64,000 bases of DNA from Cladorhizidae sp. MBARI D1340-BT2 (lineage: Eukaryota > Porifera > Demospongiae > Poecilosclerida > Cladorhizidae): positions 15,109,984-15,173,983 of the forward strand of contig JAQNBH010000010.1 of the NCBI GenBank assembly GCA_028752905.1, read 5' to 3'. Under the pieces are notes generated by a model. The model saw only the letters and a list, made by a program, of their open reading frames with translations, did no database searches and was not told where the DNA came from. This document shows, one piece after another, positions 24,800 to 37,728 of this stretch. The translations under genes were made by a program, and so were the position numbers. How positions within the stretch are numbered: the first letter of the stretch is position 1; each line of letters begins with the position of its first letter.

Positions 24800-26245
24800 T
24801 TATTCAGAAGAAACCTCAGAGTTCCTGTTGACAACTTCTTTGCCAGCAGGTCCCATAGTACTCTCACTGTCTAGACATCCTGTAGAGAGTGGTCCTTGAT
24901 CTTTGTATCGTGGTCCTTGATCTTTGTACACACATTCCTCATTCTCATTACATTCATCAATCTCACTCTTATTATTTAATGTCGACTGTTCGAATGCAAG
25001 TTGCTCTTCTTTAGGTAGGTCCTGTGAGTGGCCCTCTGACACTCCCCCAACCTTAGATAGAGACCCTTGGTCTCTTGATAGGCCATCTGCATTGGCATTG
25101 GCAGCTCCACGTCGGTGTACAATCGTAAAGCTGTAAGGCTGGAGAGCCAGGGCCCACCAGGCCAGCCTTCCATGGCTGTCCTTTAGATTGCCTAAGTGTG
25201 TGAGAGGGTTATGGTCGGTCTGAATCGTGAATGTGGTACCTTCTAAGTACGTTCGGAAATGTTTAACCACCTTCACAATTGCCAGAGCCTCGCGCTCGAT
25301 GGCTGAGTAGTTTCGTTCACTCGGGAGGAGTTTTTTGGAAGCATACGCGATTGGGTGTTCCTCCCCTTTGCTATTGATTTGGCTCAGCACATACCCCAAC
25401 CCGGATGCTGACGCATCCGTTTGAAGTATGAAAGGTCTAGACCAATCTGGAGTCATGAGTACGGGGGCTTGAGTCAAAGCCTCCTTCAAACTTAAAAAGG
25501 ACTGGTTACAAATGTTAGTCCATACAACCTTTTTGGGCATGATCTTACGGGTCAGGTTCGACATGGGTGTGGCTAAAGTAGCAAATCCTGGTATGAATTT
25601 CCTATAGTAGCCACATAACCCAAGGAAGGATCGGACATCCCTCTTTGTTTGTGGTATTTGGAAATTTTTAACTGCTGACACTTTGCATTCCATAGCTTGT
25701 ACTCTCCCACTACCCACAACATGTCCCAAGTACACACAGCTGTTACTTGCAAATGTACATTTTCTCTGTTTGACACTTAATCCAGCCTCTTGGAGCCTAT
25801 TGAATACTACGTCCAAATGGTTCATGTGATCTTCCCATGTTGGGCTGTGAATGAGAATGTCGTCTAAGTAAGCCACGGCAAATGTATGTAACCCATTTAG
25901 AACTTCGTCCATCAGTCTTTGGAACGTCGATGGTGCTGAAATCAGACCGAAAGGCATAGTTAAAAACTCGTATTTGCCATACGGTGTGACGAACGCCGTC
26001 TTCTCTCTATCTTTGGGGGTGACTGGGACTTGATAGTACCCCTTCGACAAGTCCAAGGTACTTGGAGGGGCCAATATCTGCAATGAGCTCTTAATATTGG
26101 GCAATGGGTATGGGTCGTTAATGGTGACACTATTTAGTTTCCGATAATCAACACACATTCGTTGGGTACCGTCTTTTTTCTTCACTAGCACTATGGGCGC
26201 CGCCCACGGGCTGCGTGAGGCCCTTAGTATCTGCTTATGCTGTTA
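24800..26245 (-). pseudogene. Ty3/gypsy reverse transcriptase-RNase H fragment, uninterrupted
   Basis: This is the longest intact coding stretch in the window, about 480 codons without a stop. The frame opens slightly upstream of the first ATG (ASRSPWAAPIVLVKKKDGTQ). Reverse transcriptase: RMCVDYRKLNSVTINDPYPL, LDLSKGYYQVPV, EFLTMPFGLISAPSTFQRLM and the catalytic box TFAVAYLDDILIHS with both aspartates. RNase H: RPFILQTDASASGLGYVLSQ, SAIEREALAIVKVVKHFRTY, TIQTDHNPLTHL and a GAANANADGLSRD terminus. An acidic tail with a duplicated YKDQGP motif (21-bp DNA repeat) precedes the stop. Gag, protease and integrase are absent: it is truncated near 26245, and no integrase follows. Low decay suggests a younger fragment than its neighbours. 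Confidence 0.92.
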
Positions 26246-27880
26246 ATAATATGAGTGATCCTATAAAATGAAGCTCCATGATGACAAATAGCAGTTTGTT
26301 TGGTAAGAGCTCTGTGTATGTCCATAACATTCAGTTGCAGATAGTAAACCATTTACGATAAACATAAAAATAGAAGCATGTTCTGAGCATTTTCAATCTT
26401 CCTAAAATGACTGGTAAATTTGATGATCTCGATGCCAGATGTCACTTCATCTTTGGACATGTTATTATAAACTGTTTTGGATGTGCAGCACTCCCTATAT
26501 TATTTATATTATTGGCTTGACCCACTCTTTAATTTGGCAGATGAATATAATTAAAGTGATCCAAATGTTTTACAAGTACCTGTTAATGAGGAACACTTAA
26601 AAAAAGCAGGTTTAGATATGATATACTATATATTCTCACAATAGCACTGTTAGCAGACGGAACATGCACATTTATGCAAGGATCCATGTCAATCTATTTG
26701 GGAAAAAATGCTGGCAGTGACTTTTTAACATTGCTTCATATTTATTGTTACTCATTGTCACTAGTAGTTTCTTTTTAGAAGGCAGTATTAGCTTATTTGC
26801 TAGATGATGGAAGTACACGAGTGATTAGATGGTTCGGAATGGTCATTGTCATGTCTATCCTGTTTTATTAATTAGACACTGTTAGGTTGTGTTCTTCAAT
26901 AACTAGGCAAGGTAAAACTCGAGCATACAGTTATGCCTACAACAAGAAAAGGAAACAAAAAGGTAAAGAAAAAAGATTAAACACTAGCAGCTCAAACAAA
27001 ACATTCAAATGCAAGACGGTTGACACTACCTGTTGTTGAGTTGATTCACCAAAAAGCGGGAGAAAATGAGCCTCACAGTTGTGGTACTCTAAACTTGTCT
27101 TTTGATGAACTTGTAAATGTTATTGGAGATAAAGTGATTCTGCTTCTGCCATGAATCTACTACAACCAGCAGCTGCATGCAATTGTAAAAATGCACTCAC
27201 TGGTAAGCTCTATCTATATATGTGGGTGTGTGGGTGTAAAATTTGTGTGTTTGCTTGTCCAGTTCAGAGCAGACATTGTCAGTGGAAATTTATGTCTTTA
27301 TGATGAGACTAGAAATGATCTATGATAAATTTTTTGGTAAAGATGCAATGCACAGCATTGGGGGCAATTGCAACTTGCACTTGCTAATATACTGAGGCAC
27401 CTCAAGTGAACATTGAAAGAAGAAAGAAACAGAACAATAGAACAATAGGAGAGATAATGAAATAATAAAACACAAAAAATATAATACTAAGTATTGTTTT
27501 AAATACTTTTTAATAGAGATCAAGCAAACAATGTTTTCAGGCCAGGATTCTACAAGGGAACAGCATTGATAAGATAGTAGTTTTTTTTAAAGGAAAGTCT
27601 TATGGCGGAATATGGGTTCATAGTTTTAAATCAGGAGAATGGTGCAGGGAAATCACCAAGTCATGGATCACTGAACCCCTGTCAGAAAATGCTGGGGCAC
27701 AGCACAGCTTCTGATATGACTTGCTCAACAGCCACCCAAGTTTGACCCTGACTTAGAGCCTCACCACCCAGGAACTAATTGCCCACGGCCAACTATACTG
27801 CAAAAGTCTGAACTTCTCAAGATATTATTTGCCATATGAGAGTCTCACAAACTACTGTAACTTGGATAGCACCAGAGATC
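26246..27880. other. No recognisable gene
   Basis: AT-rich DNA. A short plus-strand stretch at 26990-27150 reads RLTLPVVELIHQKAGENEPH and LNLSFDELVNVIGDKVILLL without a start codon. It looks protein-like but I cannot assign it. A basic frame MPTTRKGNKKVKKKR begins at 26934. Confidence 0.35.
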
Positions 27881-27889
27881 TGTTAAGGT

Positions 27890-29150
27890 ATGCCTATCTA
27901 CCACTAGAATTTCTGGAACATGAAACCCAGTGAATGTCTCTCACCTTGCAGCAAACCTGGTCGCATGCTCCAACAAAGATCCTCAGAGATCGAGAATCAC
28001 AGATACCGGAAAACAACTGCTAAATCTGCTCTCCATCCACCACATGTGAAAACTTTGGTTGGTGTTGCTTCCCGGAGATCACAAGACATTTGGTATTCTT
28101 AATGTTGAGGTGCAAATTTTCTGACTTTTCCCACTCAGCAATAAGATGTACATCGCATTACATATCAATCTGATCTCCACTGGTTTGTAATAGTATCCAC
28201 AAATAGCCTGTACTGGAGATCGATACGTAGTTCAGACAGGCAACCTAATGATAGAATGAAAAATAGGGTGCCATGGATCAAACCTTGCCGGACACTATAA
28301 GTCACCTCTATTGCTGGAGAAGTCACACTTTCCAGAGTGACAACTGCATCCTGCCAGGGTAGTTCATGAATACACTCATAGAGTGGACCTTTGACACCAA
28401 CTCTCAAGAGTGAGTCCTGGACAAGCTGATGAGGTAGCAAATGAAATGTCTTGTACAGATCCAGATCACACTACCTGAATGCTTCAGGGTGTCTTGGCAG
28501 TCTCTGGTGGCAGAAAGAATGGTTTCTTGGAGTGAACTACCCGGTATAAACCCGGACTATCTGGTGAGAGGAGGTGGTTGTCCAGGAATTACCCAATCAT
28601 AACATTATGCAGAATTCTTTCCAAAACCTTGGAAAACAAGGAGAGTAAGGAAACAGACCTTTAATTGGCAGCAACCAACTCATCAACCATCTTGAAAACT
28701 GGGTTGAAATAATTATGCAAGTTTCCAGTCGTCTGATAGCTTGCCTTTAAATTGAACAATAAGGATAGAAACAAGCAAATGGAATGAGCATGGCCTCGCA
28801 GCACCATATTTGTAATCCTCTATAACATGAATGCATCATCTGGTTTACACTGAAGGGAGGACATGATTGGAGCCTCCCCATTTGAAGCAGGTGGAGTGAA
28901 AGGTGCAGATTTAGGAGAAAAAATGGAGGCAAACTAAGTGTTGAGAAGGGAAGCCTTTTCCAGGTTGGTTCTAGCAATAGAGGGCCTCTATATAACTCAT
29001 GTCACACACGATCATACTCCCATAGGGGAATAGAGCATAATGAAGACCAAAACTCCTTTTAATATCTTGGATTTTTCCAGAGAATGAACAGAAGTAGAGC
29101 TTAGCAATCCTAAGAGTCGAAACATCCTTGTTTCTAAGTGTCCTGTAGAC
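27890..29150 (-). pseudogene. CR1/L2-like LINE reverse-transcriptase relic
   Basis: A decayed non-LTR retrotransposon reverse transcriptase. Reading the minus strand across frames: IFSPKSAPFTPPASNGEAPI, LFSKVLERILHNVMIG, PGSSLQETILSATRDCQDTL, LLPHQLVQDSLLRVGVKGPL, SVRQGLIHGTLFFILSL (the family usually has SGVPQGSVLGPLLFL) and LQYRLFVDTIT where FADDT is expected. This order is that of CR1/Jockey-type LINEs. Many stops and shifts separate the blocks. The endonuclease domain and the 3' terminal repeat were not recognised. The clade is tentative. Confidence 0.7.
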
Positions 29151-32069
29151 CCCTACCCTTTCTAGAAAGATAATAAAAGTAATAAGTAAGTATAGCCTCT
29201 ACTCTAGTGGTGAGAGGGATAGGGTGCTAATGTAGAATAACATGTCAAACAAGGAGGAAGCAGGACTGAACCAATGTGGACTAAAAATTAGACAAGCCAG
29301 TAACATTTTCAATCACGCCTCCGAATCCAACATTTGGATAATCGTTTACCATTTGTAATCATGTCACCTGATAAATGAACCTTTATAATTTAATGTAATG
29401 ACACCAATGAGATATGGATACAGTCTTGTTTCTTAATCAATCTAATAATTATTATTAACATAATGACCTTCTCAATAATCAACTTCAATTTTACTCTCTC
29501 GATGCTTCGACTAGATGCTGTAGCCTTCATCAGGAATAAAGAGATGCTAAGATCCATGTGAGCTTATCATGATTACAAGTGATAACAAATCCACAGTCCT
29601 GCTTCCTTTTTCTTTGACTAGTTAATTCAATATAATACTCTAGCACATCTCCCAATATTGGTCTCACCTCTACAGTAGGAAACCACTTGTCCATACATGT
29701 TGTGACAAGGTGATGTTCAGATAAATGAAATATTCAACTCCTATGGAAGGACTTCAGCTTGTTCCAGTTCTTTATAAAATTGCCGCTCAGTCTACTTTTT
29801 AGAATTGCAATCCACCACTATCTAGCTAGACTTCTTGTTTCCTTAGAATATCCTTACATCACTATTAAGGACAACTATTTTTTCTTTTGAATAGGTCTAG
29901 CCTAGTTCTTTGCTTGGACACGGAACAAAAATGCAAAAGAAACTGCTGGATGATGTTTCACATTAGACAAATAGTATATATTTGTTATGGTAATGCACAA
30001 AGGACGTTTCCTGCAAAAAGAAATATACCGAATATAGCAAACATTTGCATTGCAGAACTTCTAGTGTTCGGTGGTCCAGCATGTTTTTGGATAAATGACG
30101 GTAGTCACCCACAGAATTTCAAAATGGAAGAAACCAAAACACTCACAAAAAAATTGTATTTCAGCTTAAAAAATTAGGGCAGCTTACAGCTCCAAAATTA
30201 CTTCCAGTGTGCCTTGAATCTTTTACTATCCAATAGATCAAAAAGTCAATAAAAACAATGAATTCATTTTCATAACTTAATGGAGTTCATTGATTAGCTA
30301 TTGCACAATTTCGCTGCAAAGAAGTGAATAACCTCTTGGTGTACTCAGAAGCTTACTTTTGAGACAACAAGCCAAACATCACAGAAACTCAGCAAAACAA
30401 AGTTTAAAGTGTGTTGGGCATGTATCAATGAAGGTGCACTTGTTTGGGTGTACTTTAGTAATGAACAATGTAAAAAATTGCATTTTCTGTGGTTAGTTAG
30501 TTTACAAGTCATCCGGAGCAACCTCTTTGGGGAGGCTGGAAGTGAGGATATATTATATTTTTGAAAGTTATTACTTTCCCAAAAATATGATATATACCAA
30601 TTTAGAGGACAATTTACCTTTAAAAAAAATTTCCCCGTTAATTATACTTCTTTTTTAAATCAGTAATACATTCTGTGCACATAGGTAAAAGGTTTTTGAA
30701 TATTGTTGATCTTCATGGTGAGTTTTTGTTCTCTTATGTTCAAAATAAAACAGCTATAAGCTATCTCCCCCACACATAACTGCCTTCATAATACCAAAAC
30801 ACTCCAAATTTTCCAATCAATCTTCCAGATTAATGTTTCTAGATTGCAAAAGGCCATGGGCAAGCTTAAAGCAATAGCAAGCAAAAACAAGGTATGACTT
30901 TAATAGTGTACAAAGACTAGATGGTGTCATTAAATGATAATTATCATTTTTTGGAAATAGTGTACACTTAAAAGGAGACATTACTGCTGTTGCAGTTTGG
31001 TGTCAGGACCAGACCTGAGAGTAGAGAAATATAGAAGAGAAAGGATGCGCAGAAGCCTCCTATCAACACTTGCATGCAATATAAATCATACTGCACTAAA
31101 ACATATTTTATTCCTTCAACACTTCAGTCTGAGACACTGATTAAGTTGTATAAATGTTAGTAGTTACACAGTGTATCATCCTAGTCATAATCACACTTTT
31201 TAATTTCACTTGTACCCTGAACCAATGAGAGGTAACCGATAAAAAGCGATCTTGTTAGTGGCAAAGGAGACTTTTTCTTGCATTGACAATTAATTAAAAC
31301 TCTATCATTCTTCAGGGGACTTTCTCTGGTGGCAGCATATCAGAGGAGTACTGAGCTCAATCTCTCAACTCCTAACATTTGGTTTGTGGAGTATTAATGC
31401 TGAGTGAGGCTGTAAAACAACAAAAGTAAACACAAAAGGACTAGAAAAAGAACATAATTGTTGTACTGCTTTTTAAAACTTGCATAACGAAGTTATACAA
31501 TATGGTGTTAAATGATAATAATTGGTCATCTAACTGGTTTCGAGTACACTCTAGAGTCTAGACCATCCTTTCTTCTTTTACAATGAACGTAACATTGTTG
31601 TTTGTTTATTAAAAAAATGTTTTGAGGGTTGTTTTTTTTAGATTTCTAATAGTTTGTTTCACTTCCCAGTATTGTAAAGAGTTATCACAGGCTATCTCAC
31701 ACTTTCTGTTGTTTAAATTGGTGACCTCTGTCTAACCATGTCAATTATAGAATCCATGTAATATATCGCAAGGTTTTAGGCTGTCCCCATGACATGCACA
31801 AAAATCTTGCAGTGATGCTACTTGATTACTATATCTTACATTTCCAAATAAACAGGAAGTTGAATTCCACTCCTAACTGGTTTCTTCCTGGTGGCACCTC
31901 TCAAATGCAATAGGCAAACTTTTTAACTTCATGTATACAATACTTTTCTTTGCAATTTGAGGGATTATTACTTTATGAATCAAATTAACTTATATTATAT
32001 TATACTGCAGAGTAATAGCTCCTTCAATCTGCTTGGCTGATTACATGTTATTATAATTAATGGTCTTAC
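29151..32069. other. No recognisable gene; LINE/LTR-like debris
   Basis: Near 29480-29545 is a copy of the motif also at 11810-11880 (ATGCTTCGACTAGATGCTG, CCTTCATCAGGAATAAA). An open frame at 29887-30177 has no recognised motif. At 31011-31330 a segment beginning TGTCAGGACCAGACCTGAG ends before CTCTGGTGGCAGCATATCAG, resembling an LTR followed by a primer-binding site, but no second copy lies nearby. Confidence 0.35.
30548..30595. repeat. AT-rich hairpin, about 21-bp arms
   Basis: ATATATTATATTTTTGAAAG is followed after a four-base loop by a near-complement with one mismatch and a two-base bulge. Confidence 0.7.
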
Positions 32070-32213
32070 CATTAGCAGATCCATTAAAAAGCGATACTGA
32101 AATAGCTACATCAATCTCAATAGTATAGCCATGCAGGACTCCAATTGTCATGGTTGCCATGCCATCAAACTCATTCACAGTATAAGGTGCATTGATGAAA
32201 CCAATAACAGCAT
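32070..32213 (-). CDS. Putative host-gene exon, Calx-beta-like repeat (first half)
   Basis: A 144-bp open segment with a minus-strand acceptor (TTTGTTATAG) and donor (G then GTAAGA), both phase 1. It encodes AVIGFINAPYTVNEFDGMAT, then TIGVLHGYTIEIDV and ISVSLFNGSAN. The VIGF...Y.VNE.DG.. pattern and the following beta-strand-like stretch match the first half of Calx-beta-type repeats. In sponge genes I believe these are often split over two short phase-1 exons. The matching second-half exon was not found downstream. The product is probably a repetitive extracellular or membrane-anchored protein. The gene identity is unknown. Confidence 0.65.
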
Positions 32214-34319
32214 CTATAACAAAGAAACATAATATCATTTTCATCAATTCATATTATTTTGGTACTGTTGTTATTTAAATTTTGGTAAATCCCTTCAGTA
32301 AGAGGATCTATTTTAAAATAATTATTCAAATACTTGCATTCTTCCCCTTCTCTCCCATCCTCCTCTTGATGTCCTCTGATATGTACATTTCCAACATATG
32401 CACAATATCATACATTCATGTTCTGATATTGATATTGCTGTTGTTTGTGAAATATTCTATGGTAACTAAGGTATATCTCAAAGCTACTCATCATGGCCAG
32501 TTTATGTAACACTAGCATGCATACTATCATTATAACATACACACTAACTGAGGTAAATCTTGCTTTTGAGTTGTAGCTATATTGCTCTCAAACATGTAGA
32601 AGTAATAATTCTTGGACTACTGATAATGTCTGTAGTCACATACTTGGACATGTTTAACAAAATAAAAATATTAATCTTATGAGTAAACTCCATATTGTTT
32701 TACCTGCCCATTAGCTACTAGATTGTTTTAACAATATATTATATGAGCCACAAAATTTACTGAATAAAAAATTAATGATTAAAATAGAATGGCTGATGAT
32801 AACAACCGCGGTCTGATGGTTTGATTGTCACTGCTGGAAGCTGTTCTTTGAAATAAAGCTGGAGAGGCACGTCTTATGTTGACCTGGAACTGCTCCGAAT
32901 CCCATCAATCTTGTCAATAGATACACTCCAGGGTGGATATCTATGCTATAGGTTTTGTTATAGGCATAGCATAACATATTGCTATGCAGCTCTATAGTAT
33001 TTTGGGCCAATATCCAAGAAGCTGATTCTTATACATATTTATTTATTCTCCAATGATTACTGTTAAAAAAGCAGAGAAATAGTTGGGCTCGATTGAATAA
33101 CAAGTGTCTGATGTACAAGTTATTTTGTCAGACATTATTTAATTATTCATCGAGACTCTACATTAAATTATACACCTGTAAATTGACCACCTAGGAGTTT
33201 TCATTTGCTAGGATACCCAATATCTTAAATAATACCTCAGTATGTAAGATAATTATTAATGTAAGAATTGATGCTTCCAGTGACGAATTACAGGATTTCA
33301 TTAGGACTCCCTATATTGTTTCAGATCCTCTCGTTAAAATAGCAGAGTAATAGAATTTATAATAATCATATTTCTTCTAAAACACACATTTACCACTTCT
33401 TGATGCACCCATGGCTGTCTCTAATTCATAGCTCATTAATAATTTATGTCTATACCTCTGAATAAAAACATTGACTATAATATTTTATTGATCCTCTACT
33501 TATCCAATTATGTGCTCCTATACTTACAAAGAATACAGAATAAGATATGATGTTTGCTGATTTGCACATGGCAAAACAAGAACCAGCATGTTAAAAACTA
33601 CCTCTCAGCATTGATAGCTGACCAGATTGAAATAATTATAATACTTAGAAACTATGGAAGAGGTGTTTATTGAACATGGATGAACTAGTCAAAAAGAAGG
33701 AAATAAAATATAACCTGGTCAGCCACAACTACACTTTACGATTTAAAATCATTTGCAGTCATAATTATTGAATAAGTGGTAAAGGGTCATCAAACTCGTG
33801 TTTGTTTATGTGATGGGGATCGTCGCCGAGGTTTCAAAATTAGTTCCAATAATGTAGTCAAATTATTATATACAGTAGCAATGAAGACCGAATGCAACTA
33901 AGTTGGACAGACTCAGCTAGACTCGGTGAATTAAAAGCTGTATGCAGAGAACAGACAGTATACAACTGGTAGATAACAGCCTCCAACTGACATTAATACA
34001 GCCTATTTATAGACACAGCTAACACACAGCAATGTTGTTGTGGAATCATGTACAACAGTGAAAACCCATTAAAGTGCAGGATTAATCTTGCAGCAAGGAG
34101 GATCTTGCAGGTTTGTGCAAGTTTTGTACAGGGTTGTGTAAGCCTGACCACAAACTACAGCACACATTATACTCACATAAATAACTACACAATCTTCGAA
34201 GTCAATCTATCACACTCCACACTCTGTTTTCCTAGTTTATTGCGCTTCAATAAACATTTCAGTATTCCCATTTGTACAGCCTTCTCAATGGATGACTTGG
34301 AAACAGTGTGGCTAAAGTG
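32214..34319. other. No recognisable gene
   Basis: AT-rich, possibly intronic to the flanking minus-strand exons. A 60-codon minus-strand frame at 32828-33010 and a small open stretch next to it (VTIKPSDRGCYH) look non-random but show no splice context I trust. Confidence 0.4.
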
Positions 34320-35460
34320 ACAAGCTTAAACTGGTTAGACCTGTATTGTTCTCCTTGAGCTGATCCAGCCTTCAAGACATTGATTATCCATAAGGAACCT
34401 AGCAGGTAACCCAAAAAGCTTGAACACCTTTGATTGCCAAGCACTCTTTTTCCACTGTGGAATGTCGCTGCTCTCAACTGTAGTATGCAATCGGGTTATC
34501 ATACCCTTCATTATCTGGCTGGCTCAAGACTGCTCTCACTCCACAGTCTGAGGCATCGCTCTGCAAGATAGAGGGTTTGGTAAGTCTGTACCATAGTAGA
34601 TAATTGTTTCCTAGCATTATAACTTCTCCAGTGTCTCGTATGTTTGAGCACATTCATCCTCCCAGATCACCTTTGTAGGAGTTGACATCTTGATGAGATC
34701 TGTGAGCAGTGCTGCCAAAGAAGAGTAGTGTGGTATGAAGTGGCAATAATTACCCGTAATGCCCAGGAATGTTCACACCTTCTTTGTCTTGGAGTTCCTA
34801 TGTCTTAATTGCAGTCATCTTCGATCACTTGGGTCGAACCATTCCTCTGTCCTAGATATTGCAGTAAAGAGCCCAAAAGTGACTCTTCACAGTTAATCTT
34901 CCCTACCTTATCTGACTCAGCAGATGATCGACATGCTCTACTTAAGTTTCACTGAGGATTAAAAGATAGGCACTGCATACTCCTCCATCCCATGGATCAG
35001 TTGATACATCAACCTCTGATAGTTTGCGGGTGTTATGCTCCTGCTAAGCTCTTATTTAGCTAACCCAAGCATTAACAATACGAATTCTACTGTTAAAGAT
35101 TTATTACAGTTTCTTAACCCAACTTTCACAAAACTCAATCATAGTCGAACTGTTCTACCAGTAAAAACCAGCGCTCTTAATTAACTGCCAGCCCCAGCAG
35201 TAACATGACCGTATAAGGTAATATACACCACCACACAACAACCACGTGTCAATGCTACACCACAACTAATTAACATATACAATGTCTTAATTAGTTCTGC
35301 ATCTTGCAGTTCTATGTCAGGCCTGTGCTTGAAGCAAAGGCTTTCCTGACAGCGGGTGACCCTTTCAAACCAAATGGCATGACAGTAAATTGGAACAAAC
35401 TAACTAAATGGAATGACTAAGGTTGTTACTTCCAGCTCTTCCTATGCCAAACATACAGGC
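34320..35460 (-). pseudogene. Ty3/gypsy reverse transcriptase-RNase H relic
   Basis: Heavily decayed gypsy pol on the minus strand. The right end reads QFTVMPFGLKGSPA. After about 300 bp of unrelated sequence (35045-35345, perhaps an insertion), the frame resumes as TPANYQRLMYQLIHGMEEYA. RNase H follows with LQSDASDCGVRAVLSQPDNE, NPIAYYS and STVEKECLAIKGVQAF. Many stops. Sequence between 35461 and 35869 is unassigned. Confidence 0.75.
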
Positions 35461-35869
35461 CACAGGGGCATAGGAAGCAATTTTAAAGTGGTAAGGCCAT
35501 TCGAAGCAATGGTCCAAATGTTGATGGTTGTAGTTCCAGTTTGGGAGTGAGTAAATGGAGGTATACATTGTATGTACTTAATTGTAATAATCATAACATT
35601 AACCATTTCTTATTATAAATTGCTGGTGTCATATCTCTGTGTAAGAACTCCTCACCCCCAGCAATTTAAAAGAGAAATTGTCCATCAAGTTTACTGAAAT
35701 TATTTTCTCTCTTACCAACTGTGTATAATAATGATGTATTATATTATTTATAGTTGTGTGTGGTATTATTTTCTTAAAAAATTAAATTAGTGCCTAATAA
35801 TTGTGTAAAATTAGGAACAGTAAAAGATTGATAGAATTATTTATTCATAGTGATTGAGTTCTATAGGTC

Positions 35870-36210
35870 ACTGGTTTTGAATGTGCCAAAAATTGATAAG
35901 CGATGTTCACTTTCAGAAACTAAATCATTGGCAAATGAAATTAAGTCCAATCTATCAGTTCAATCTTAATGAATGTGCAGAATCATGAGATGATTTAATC
36001 GGACTTCAGTCATGGTGGACCTCAAATACGATTTTATTCTCCTTAAAGCACTGAAGGATCTCTCACTAACAGCGTTTGATGCAGGCATAACTAAAAGTGA
36101 CATTAGCAATTTACAAACTTCAGATAGCAATTCACGTTCAGCAGGTGAAGCGGTCTTGAAATGTAAAACACTGCAATGTGATGAAGGATGCTCTAGAGAT
36201 TACTCATGAA
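35870..36210 (-). pseudogene. hAT transposase C-terminal dimerisation relic
   Basis: Only the C-terminal end of a hAT transposase is left. The minus strand reads ASPAERELLSEVCKLLMSLL, VSERSFSALRRIKSYLRSTM, EVRLNHLMILHIH, a stop, then DRLDLISFANDLVSESEH after one substituted codon. The SERSFSALRRIKSYLRS pattern is diagnostic of the hAT dimerisation region. The upstream transposase is not recognised to the right. Confidence 0.8.
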
Positions 36211-37728
36211 CTAACTAAGCTCATTAAAAAGTCCCCAAGATGAGATGCATGTTTTAATATTCTGAAGAAAGAGAAGGGAAAGGGAAGTGATGCAAGTATT
36301 AATCACGGTTGCATTCTAAACTTCAAACTCCAATCTTAAGGCTGGAGTGAAATCTGTGGTGAAACTGCCCCAAAACTGCCAATTAAATTATAAAATGAAA
36401 TATTTTCTCTGTAACACGGTGATGTGATTCCCCACTTGGAAACCTAGTGGTACCATTTAGCATGGATACCCATGAAACATGGCTTAGGAACCCAATAGCT
36501 TGGATCTCTTTGAAGCAGGGCCTAGTAACCCCTGAAGCTATACTACAATGATGACTCTCCTTCTCTTCTCCTTTGGTGCTGTGCAGCTTCTCCTGATCAA
36601 TTGCTGCTCTAGTATTTTGTAGCTCTACTATTACTTGTTGAGGATCTCATGAGTAAGGGGTTTGTTATTTTATTCTTTTCATATTACCTTGCTGTGAGTA
36701 GCTTCTCCCCCAAATTGTATCTTTGCTAGCACAGAAAATTAGAAGCTTGCAGCTCCACTGCTGGGAGATATGAAGCTTTATCGAATCCTAAAGAATGTTG
36801 CTTGTAAAGATCTAGTGAAACTAGCTGAAGGGAAACTCATTTAAAGACAATTGATTCAGTTTTATCTCATTCCAACATCCATTAAAATTACTACTCAAGT
36901 GTTTCCAAAGATCTCCAGCAAAACCACCAAACTAAGATGCATATATTGCAGAAGTGTCTCTCCAACACATTTGTAATTATAAAAAGAGAAGTCAAAATAG
37001 TAATATTGTATGGCTTTTAAATGCTTTTCTCAATAATCAACTTGGAATTTACTCCCTTGATATTTCGGCTCAATGCAAAGGAGTAAATTTCAGAGTTGAT
37101 TATAGAGAAAGTCAGTGTGTAATTTGTTATGTCAACTGAGAGTCTATGGAGAATATATAGTATATAAATTGAAATGTTCATTTGTTGTTGTGGTCTACAT
37201 GAGAAGAGTCACTGTTCTTGTATTTTTGATCCGGTCAATCCAAATATAAACATAAATGTTCTCGACTATTTTGCTACATCATTTCCCGCACATACTGGCA
37301 TGGAATCATTATAATTTTACTACCAAAAACCAAAAGTTTCCAATTCTTGCAATGAGCTTTTATATCAGAAAAAAAACCCTGTATAGCTAATCATCAAAAC
37401 AATAAATATGGTAATGTAAGTGATTTTAAATGACATAGAGCTGATTCAGTTGTTTTAGCAGAAGTGAACATTCAGTTTGGTAACTAACTGCATGGAACTC
37501 AGACAAAACTAACTGAACTATTTCTAATCTGTGTATCTCTCTCTCTGAGTGTGTGAGTGCAGTAACTTTGTAGCTATTACCAAGAGCATGCATGGCAAAT
37601 CTAACTCAAGCAATTAGCTACAAGGTTGAGTATAACTGCACTGTAATAAAATAGCACTGTAATTACTGAAATAAGATTTATTGTGGCATAAACCATCATC
37701 ATTAGGCAAAAAAGGTTAAGCATCCTTA
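36211..37728. other. No recognisable gene
   Basis: AT-rich. The part at 37020-37090 (CTCAATAATCAACTTGGAAT, ATTTCGGCTCAATGCA) resembles the motif at 29470, suggesting scattered remains of one retroelement family. Confidence 0.4.
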
